64,000 nucleotides of DNA from an uncultured Acidimicrobiia bacterium (lineage in GTDB: Bacteria; Actinomycetota; Acidimicrobiia; Spongiisociales; Spongiisociaceae): NCBI GenBank assembly GCA_958295745.1, contig OY282370.1:2454548-2518547 (forward strand), given 5' to 3'. Position numbers and translations under genes: made by a program. This document shows positions 61,128 through 64,000 of this stretch, piece after piece; position 1 is the stretch's first letter, and every line of letters starts with the position of its first letter. The notes under the pieces were generated by a model, which did no database searches, was not told the origin of the DNA, and saw only the letters and a list, made by a program, of their open reading frames with translations.

Positions 61128-62093
61128 GTGGTGCTCTTCTCGGTGGTGGTGCTCTCGTTCGCGGTTACCCGATCGACGGGCACGCCGCTCTACGCCGCCC
61201 TCGGCATCCAGGTGAGCGAGGAGATGATCGAGGCGAGGGCGGAGATGATGGGTCTGAACGATCCGATCCACGTGCAGTTCACGACCTATGCCGCCGCCCT
61301 CCTGCGGGGCGACCTCGGCGCATCTCGGCGCACCTTCGTTCCGGTGGCCGAAGATATAGCCCGGAAGCTCCCGGCCACCGCGGAGCTGGTCTTCTTCAGC
61401 ATGGTGGTGGGCAGCATCTGGACGATCCCCTTGGGCGTGCGCGCCGCGATGCGGCCCAACGGACCGATTGGCAAGCTCGGGGAGGGGATATCTCAGTTCG
61501 GGGTGACCGTTCCGGCGTTTTGGCTCGGGTTGCTGCTCATCTTCCTGCTCTACTTCCTGTGGCCCGTATTCCCCGCCCCACTCGGGCGCCTCGGCCGGGG
61601 TTTCGATCCTCCTGCGATGGTCACCGGCTTCTACACGGTCGACGCGCTGCTCGCCGGCAATCCGGCATTGGCGTGGGAGGCCCTGCGGCATCTCATACTT
61701 CCGGCGGTGACCCTGGGGGTGACGAGCAGCCCCCCCATGTTCCGAGTAACCCGTGCGGCGGTCAGCGAGGTGTTGGCGAGTCCGTACGTGGAGGCCGCCC
61801 ACAGCTACGGCCTGAGCCGCCGCAAGGTCATGATCCGCGATGTGTTCCGCAACGCCTCGCCGCCCGTGCTCAACCTCGCCGCCATGACATTCGGCTACCT
61901 CATCGGCGGCGCCGTGCTGGTGGAGGTGGTGTTCTCCTGGCCGGGGATAGGTTCCTACGCCGTCTGGGGGATGGAATTCTCGGACTACGACGTAGTGCTC
62001 GGCGTGGTGATCGTCTCGGCCGCCATCTACGTGCTTCTCTACTTCATCGTGGACCTGCTGCAGTACGCGATGGATCCGCGTGTGCGGAACTGA
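61128..62093 (+). CDS. Oligopeptide-type ABC transporter permease (DppB/OppB family)
   Basis: A 321-residue permease as called from the GTG at 61128, with about six membrane segments. The cytoplasmic coupling motif is YVEAAHSYGLSRRKVMIRDVFRNA. The called start truncates the first membrane helix. Upstream in-frame sequence reads RRWALFLANRAAVLAVVLF, so the true protein begins earlier, but no ATG, GTG or TTG is available there. CTG at 61080 is possible. It is followed 6 nt later by the second permease. Confidence 0.85.
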   Translation: MVLFSVVVLSFAVTRSTGTPLYAALGIQVSEEMIEARAEMMGLNDPIHVQFTTYAAALLRGDLGASRRTFVPVAEDIARKLPATAELVFFSMVVGSIWTIPLGVRAAMRPNGPIGKLGEGISQFGVTVPAFWLGLLLIFLLYFLWPVFPAPLGRLGRGFDPPAMVTGFYTVDALLAGNPALAWEALRHLILPAVTLGVTSSPPMFRVTRAAVSEVLASPYVEAAHSYGLSRRKVMIRDVFRNASPPVLNLAAMTFGYLIGGAVLVEVVFSWPGIGSYAVWGMEFSDYDVVLGVVIVSAAIYVLLYFIVDLLQYAMDPRVRN

Positions 62094-62099
62094 CAGGCG

Positions 62100-63008
62100 A
62101 TGGTCACCCGTTCACAGACGGACCGGAGTCTGCTCTCCCGGATTTTCGTCGGCCCTACGAAGGGCAGGACGGTGCGGCGTTCGATCTTTTTCCTGTTGCT
62201 TTTGGTCGCCGTCATCGGTCCGTGGATCGTCACCCATGACCCGATCCGCCCTGATCCGTTCAACACCCTTGCCCCTCCGTCGGCGGAGCACTGGTTCGGC
62301 ACCGACCGCCTCGGGCTCGACATCTTCTCGCGGGTGGTGGCCGGTACGCGGACAGACTTCACGTTGGCCCTCATCGGAGTCCTGCTGGGAGGCGGTCTGG
62401 GATCCTTGATGGGGGCGTGGGCCGCCTACCGCCGGGGCTGGGTGGACACCGTGCTGCTCCGGGTGGTGGAGGTTCTTCAATCCTTCCCGGTGCTGCTCCT
62501 GGGGCTGGCGTTGTTCGCGGCCCTCGGTTCTCTCGATATCTTCGAACCGTTCCTCTTCGGACCGTTCGATGATACGGGCAAGGTGGTTCTCACGATAGCG
62601 ATAGCGTCGGTGAATTTTCCCTCGTACCTGCGCCAGGTGCGCAGCGTGCTCCTGCCCCTCACCGACGCCGAGTTCGTCCAGGCGGCCAAGTGCAGCGGGC
62701 TCGGCGGTTGGGGAATCGTGTGGAAACACTTCATTCCCAACGCCCGGGGCCAGATACTGGCGCTCTTCGCGCTCACGTGCGCCTACGCCATCCAGATCAT
62801 CGCCGGGCTGAGCTTCATAGGTCTCGGCATCGAACCCCCCCACCCTGAGTGGGGTGCGATGATCAGGGAGGGTGCCACGGTCATCATCCAGGGCAAGTGG
62901 TGGGCCTCGCTCTTCCCCGGGGCCGCGATCGCGCTCTCGGTGTATTCCCTCACCGGCTTCTCGGTCGGATCCGACACCCCCATCGACCCGGCGAGCCCGT
63001 CGTCATGA
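62100..63008 (+). CDS. Oligopeptide-type ABC transporter permease (DppC/OppC family)
   Basis: A 302-residue permease. It has a charged N-terminus, an N-terminal membrane helix (RRSIFFLLLLVAVIGPWIV), the TM-domain entry GTDRLGLDIFSRVVAG and the coupling motif EFVQAAKCSGLGGWGIVWKHFIPNA. The C-terminal SIGP/GIEPPHPEWGAMIREG stretch is typical of OppC. It overlaps the following ATPase gene by 4 nt, so the two are translationally coupled. Confidence 0.93.
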   Translation: MVTRSQTDRSLLSRIFVGPTKGRTVRRSIFFLLLLVAVIGPWIVTHDPIRPDPFNTLAPPSAEHWFGTDRLGLDIFSRVVAGTRTDFTLALIGVLLGGGLGSLMGAWAAYRRGWVDTVLLRVVEVLQSFPVLLLGLALFAALGSLDIFEPFLFGPFDDTGKVVLTIAIASVNFPSYLRQVRSVLLPLTDAEFVQAAKCSGLGGWGIVWKHFIPNARGQILALFALTCAYAIQIIAGLSFIGLGIEPPHPEWGAMIREGATVIIQGKWWASLFPGAAIALSVYSLTGFSVGSDTPIDPASPSS

Positions 63009-63988
63009 CGGCGGCACCCGCCAACGGCGCCCTCCTCACCCTCTCGGAGATCGAGGTCACCATCCATACCGCAACGGGGCCGGTCCACCCGCTCCAAGGG
63101 GTGGACCTGGAGGTGTATCCCGGCGAGACGGTGGGGCTGGTCGGTGAGAGCGGGTCGGGGAAGACGATGACCCTGCGGTCGATCCTGCGCCTGATGCCGC
63201 CGGGCGGGGCGGTAACCGGCGGCGCCATCGAGTGGGAGGGGCGGCCGGTGCTGGATATGGATCCCGACGAGCTGCAGTCCTACCGCGGCGCGGACGTGGC
63301 GATGATCTACCAGAACCCCGTGTCGGCGCTCGATCCGATGCTCAAGGTGAAGCGCCAGATCGTCGACGCGTTCGAAGCGAACCGCAACGAAGCGGACGGA
63401 GATCCGGAGGAGTTCGCCCGATCCACCCTGCGCGATCTCGAATTCGGCGATCCCGAGGCCGTGCTCAGGCGTTACCCGCACCAGCTGAGCGGCGGGATGG
63501 CGCAGCGGGTCAACATCGCGCTGGCCCTGGCCTGCGGCCCGGCGCTGATCCTGGCCGACGAGCCGACCACCGGCCTCGACATGACTACCCAGATACGGGT
63601 TCTCGACCTGCTGGAGAGACAGGTCAGCGCCCGCAACGCCGCTCTGCTGTTCATCTCCCACGATCTGCGGGCCGTGGCCCGGGTCTCGCGCCGCATCGGC
63701 ATCATGTACGCGGGCCGGGTGGTGGAGTTCGGCACCCGGGAGCGGATACTGAACGAGCCGTCCCATCCGTACACCAGAGCGTTGCTCGAATGCGTGGACC
63801 TGAGAACCGGCGAGCGGCCCCGCTCCATACCGGGCCTGGTGCCGAAGATGACCGAAGTGTACGAGCTGTGCGCTTTCCGCGACCGGTGCGTGTCCCGGAT
63901 GGAGGTGTGCGACCGCGAACCCTTGCCGCGGTGCGAACCCGACGAACGGAATATGTTGCTCTGCCACCTGGGTTACGGAAATGGCTGA
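63005..63988 (+). CDS. Oligopeptide-type ABC transporter ATP-binding protein (DppD/OppD family)
   Basis: A 327-residue ABC ATPase. Walker A is GESGSGKTMT, the Q-loop is IYQNPVSAL, the signature is LSGGMAQR, Walker B is LILADEPT and the switch His is in ISHDL. The C-terminal oligopeptide-transporter extension has Cys-containing CAFRDRCVSRMEVC, which in OppD-type proteins can hold an iron-sulfur cluster. The ATG at 63005 overlaps the permease stop. The next gene begins before this one ends. Confidence 0.95.
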   Translation: MTAAPANGALLTLSEIEVTIHTATGPVHPLQGVDLEVYPGETVGLVGESGSGKTMTLRSILRLMPPGGAVTGGAIEWEGRPVLDMDPDELQSYRGADVAMIYQNPVSALDPMLKVKRQIVDAFEANRNEADGDPEEFARSTLRDLEFGDPEAVLRRYPHQLSGGMAQRVNIALALACGPALILADEPTTGLDMTTQIRVLDLLERQVSARNAALLFISHDLRAVARVSRRIGIMYAGRVVEFGTRERILNEPSHPYTRALLECVDLRTGERPRSIPGLVPKMTEVYELCAFRDRCVSRMEVCDREPLPRCEPDERNMLLCHLGYGNG

Positions 63989-64000
63989 CAGCCCGATCCT
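63981..64000 (+). CDS. Start of the next ABC-transporter gene (3' partial), probably the second ATP-binding protein
   Basis: An ATG at 63981 opens a frame that overlaps the end of the OppD-like gene by 8 nt and runs off the window. By operon order it should encode the OppF/DppF ATPase. Only six codons are visible, so this is inferred from context. Confidence 0.4.

Overview
The window is high-GC bacterial DNA with densely packed genes and no rRNA or tRNA that I can recognise. Several things point to an uncultured, metabolically versatile actinobacterium, Acidimicrobiia-like or possibly host-associated: Thr/Pro- and Val/Glu/Thr-rich linkers behind the lipoboxes of two solute-binding proteins, a Cys-only [3Fe-4S] ferredoxin beside a P450, GTG/TTG starts, and many SDR, enolase, amidohydrolase and phytanoyl-dioxygenase genes. 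That placement is inference; no marker gene is present.

Layout. 1-6.7 kb: catabolic genes on + (two SDRs, VOC protein, enolase-superfamily dehydratase, phytanoyl-CoA dioxygenase-like protein, cupin), interrupted by two tandem paralogous coiled-coil genes and a hypothetical. 6.7-11.8 kb: a five-gene minus-strand operon that looks like a complete corrinoid-dependent four-component demethylase (UroD-type methyltransferase, corrinoid protein, reductive activator, pterin methyltransferase) plus a small Cys-rich protein. 12.7-18.5 kb: minus-strand amide/ester catabolism (amidohydrolase, SDR, phosphotriesterase family, both subunits of a dimethylformamidase-like enzyme). 18.7-23.3 kb: a sugar-type ABC importer followed by P450 and ferredoxin. 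23.6-38.5 kb: a tightly overlapping minus-strand defence operon. 38.7-49.2 kb: MDR dehydrogenase, an unknown, two FucI/AraA-like proteins flanking an SLC13 transporter, a Gfo/Idh/MocA oxidoreductase and a VanW-type wall protein. 49.7-51.1 kb: a frameshifted IS110-family element. 51.5-55.0 kb: a three-subunit molybdenum hydroxylase. 55.0-57.2 kb: ADP-ribosylglycohydrolase plus AAA_14/DUF4143 ATPase. 57.5-64 kb: Asp/Glu racemase-like protein, SDR and an oligopeptide-type ABC importer running off the end.

The most interesting region is 23.6-38.5 kb. It encodes a SNF2 helicase (DrmD-like), an Eco57I-class adenine methyltransferase (DrmMI-like), a 1715-residue protein joining a DEAD/DEAH helicase, a DUF1998 zinc module and a Vsr/DUF559-like nuclease domain, an OLD-like ABC ATPase and a PIN nuclease. 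Junctions are -8 to +3 nt. It resembles class 1 DISARM but has no separate DrmC phospholipase, fuses what are normally separate functions and adds an ATPase-PIN pair. The methyltransferase is broken by 24 perfect copies of GATCC (31426-31545) lying exactly between its catalytic part and its C-terminal recognition part. The tract is open in every frame, and a change of -1 or +2 copies restores one continuous reading frame. In the present frame, a stop codon is followed by a good Shine-Dalgarno and a GTG that restart the C-terminal part as a separate protein. This looks like a phase-variable defence methyltransferase that could switch between fused and split forms.
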